Source: an uncultured Faecalibacterium sp. (GTDB lineage: Bacteria > Bacillota > Clostridia > Oscillospirales > Ruminococcaceae). Taken from it: 56,843 bases of DNA. Every line of letters starts with the position of its first letter. Position 1 is the first letter of the stretch. The translations under genes were made by a program, and so were the position numbers. Below, piece after piece: positions 56,672 to 56,843 of this stretch. The notes below the pieces were generated by a model, which was not told the DNA's origin, did no database searches, and worked only from the letters and a program-made list of their open reading frames with translations. The stretch is from NCBI GenBank assembly GCA_934525325.1, contig CAKSZE010000005.1, forward strand, positions 1-56,843. The letters run 5' to 3'.

Positions 56672-56843
56672 TTACTTGCCCTCCTTTTTGGTCTTTTCTG
56701 CGGCAGGCGCAGGCTCTGCGTTCACGTTGGTCTTTTCAGCGTTCCTGAACAGCAGGCTCTGGATCTTGCCGCGGAACAGCATGGAGAATGCGCACAGGTA
56801 GATGATGATGCCGCTGATCAGATCCGAGATCTCAGTGGGGTAA
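56672..56843 (-). CDS. Nucleoside-type ABC transporter permease (NupP/YufP-like), C-terminal end only
   Basis: The last 56 codons of a gene cut by the window end. They read YPTEISDLISGIIIYLCAFS and continue MLFRGKIQSLLFRNA, then a polar Lys/Glu/Ala tail. A final membrane helix with SDLISGIIIYL is typical of the first permease in nup/YufOPQ-type operons. Directly upstream of the NupQ-like gene with a 1-nt gap. Confidence 0.8.
   Translation of the reverse strand, partial: YPTEISDLISGIIIYLCAFSMLFRGKIQSLLFRNAEKTNVNAEPAPAAEKTKKEGK

Noticed and set aside
1..56843. CRISPR array, tRNA/rRNA genes, insertion sequences, prophage or restriction systems
   Set aside because: None was found on reading both strands; repeats present are intergenic elements only.

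Overview
The window reads as ordinary chromosome from a GC-rich, gut-type clostridial Firmicute. Gene content, the split Gram-positive Wzd/Wze/Wzb-type cassette, a Mini-RNase III, a YmfF/YmfH-type M16 pair and the style of intergenic repeats resemble Faecalibacterium or a close Oscillospiraceae relative; that assignment is inference, not proof. No rRNA, tRNA, CRISPR array, transposase or phage gene was seen. Most genes lie on the minus strand, and many promoters are recognisable as -35/-10 pairs with 17-18 bp spacing.

Layout. 1-6394 (minus): a TRAP transporter (dctP, dctQ, partial dctM) preceded by a three-gene signalling operon of sensor kinase, AraC-type response regulator and a second DctP-like lipoprotein. 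6557-7087 (plus): a small YcxB-like membrane protein. 7285-9974 (minus): uxuA-uxuB for hexuronate breakdown; next to the TRAP system this suggests sugar-acid uptake and use. 10377-11747 (plus): D-serine ammonia-lyase. 11833-17070: translation genes (YebC, an RsmF-like rRNA methylase, Mini-III, Obg, L27, L21). 17219-21731: lgt, two M16 peptidase homologues and a VanY-type carboxypeptidase. 21900-25810: an ACT protein, homoserine dehydrogenase, homoserine kinase and aspartokinase operon. 25975-28554: a class A penicillin-binding protein. 28793-33689: a BofC-C-like protein, two Na/Pi cotransporter homologues, a 38-residue gene and a sortase. 33894-38497 (plus): a MarR regulator and a heterodimeric ABC exporter behind a perfect 24-bp palindrome. 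38696-41856: a LysR regulator divergent from an exported FMN/FAD reductase. 42049-44723: a MoxR-type ATPase and a VWA protein. 45011-45769: an orphan protein of unknown function. 45947-51855 (minus): an oligopeptide ABC transporter (oppBCDF, then oppA with its own promoter). 52395-55516 (minus): an exopolysaccharide control cassette (chain-length protein, BY-kinase, phosphatase, unknown anchored protein). 55753-56843: two nucleoside-type ABC permeases, one cut by the window end.

The most notable non-coding signal is a roughly 108-bp element present three times (7098-7204, 29184-29292, 31843-31950). Each copy sits 10-22 nt after a stop codon, in the same orientation as the gene it follows. Each can fold into two hairpins, and the first stem differs between copies while base pairing is kept. 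No large novel enzyme system is evident; the candidates worth follow-up are this element, the lipoprotein/kinase/regulator trio with its paired direct repeats, the MoxR/VWA pair, and the structured leaders of the opp genes.
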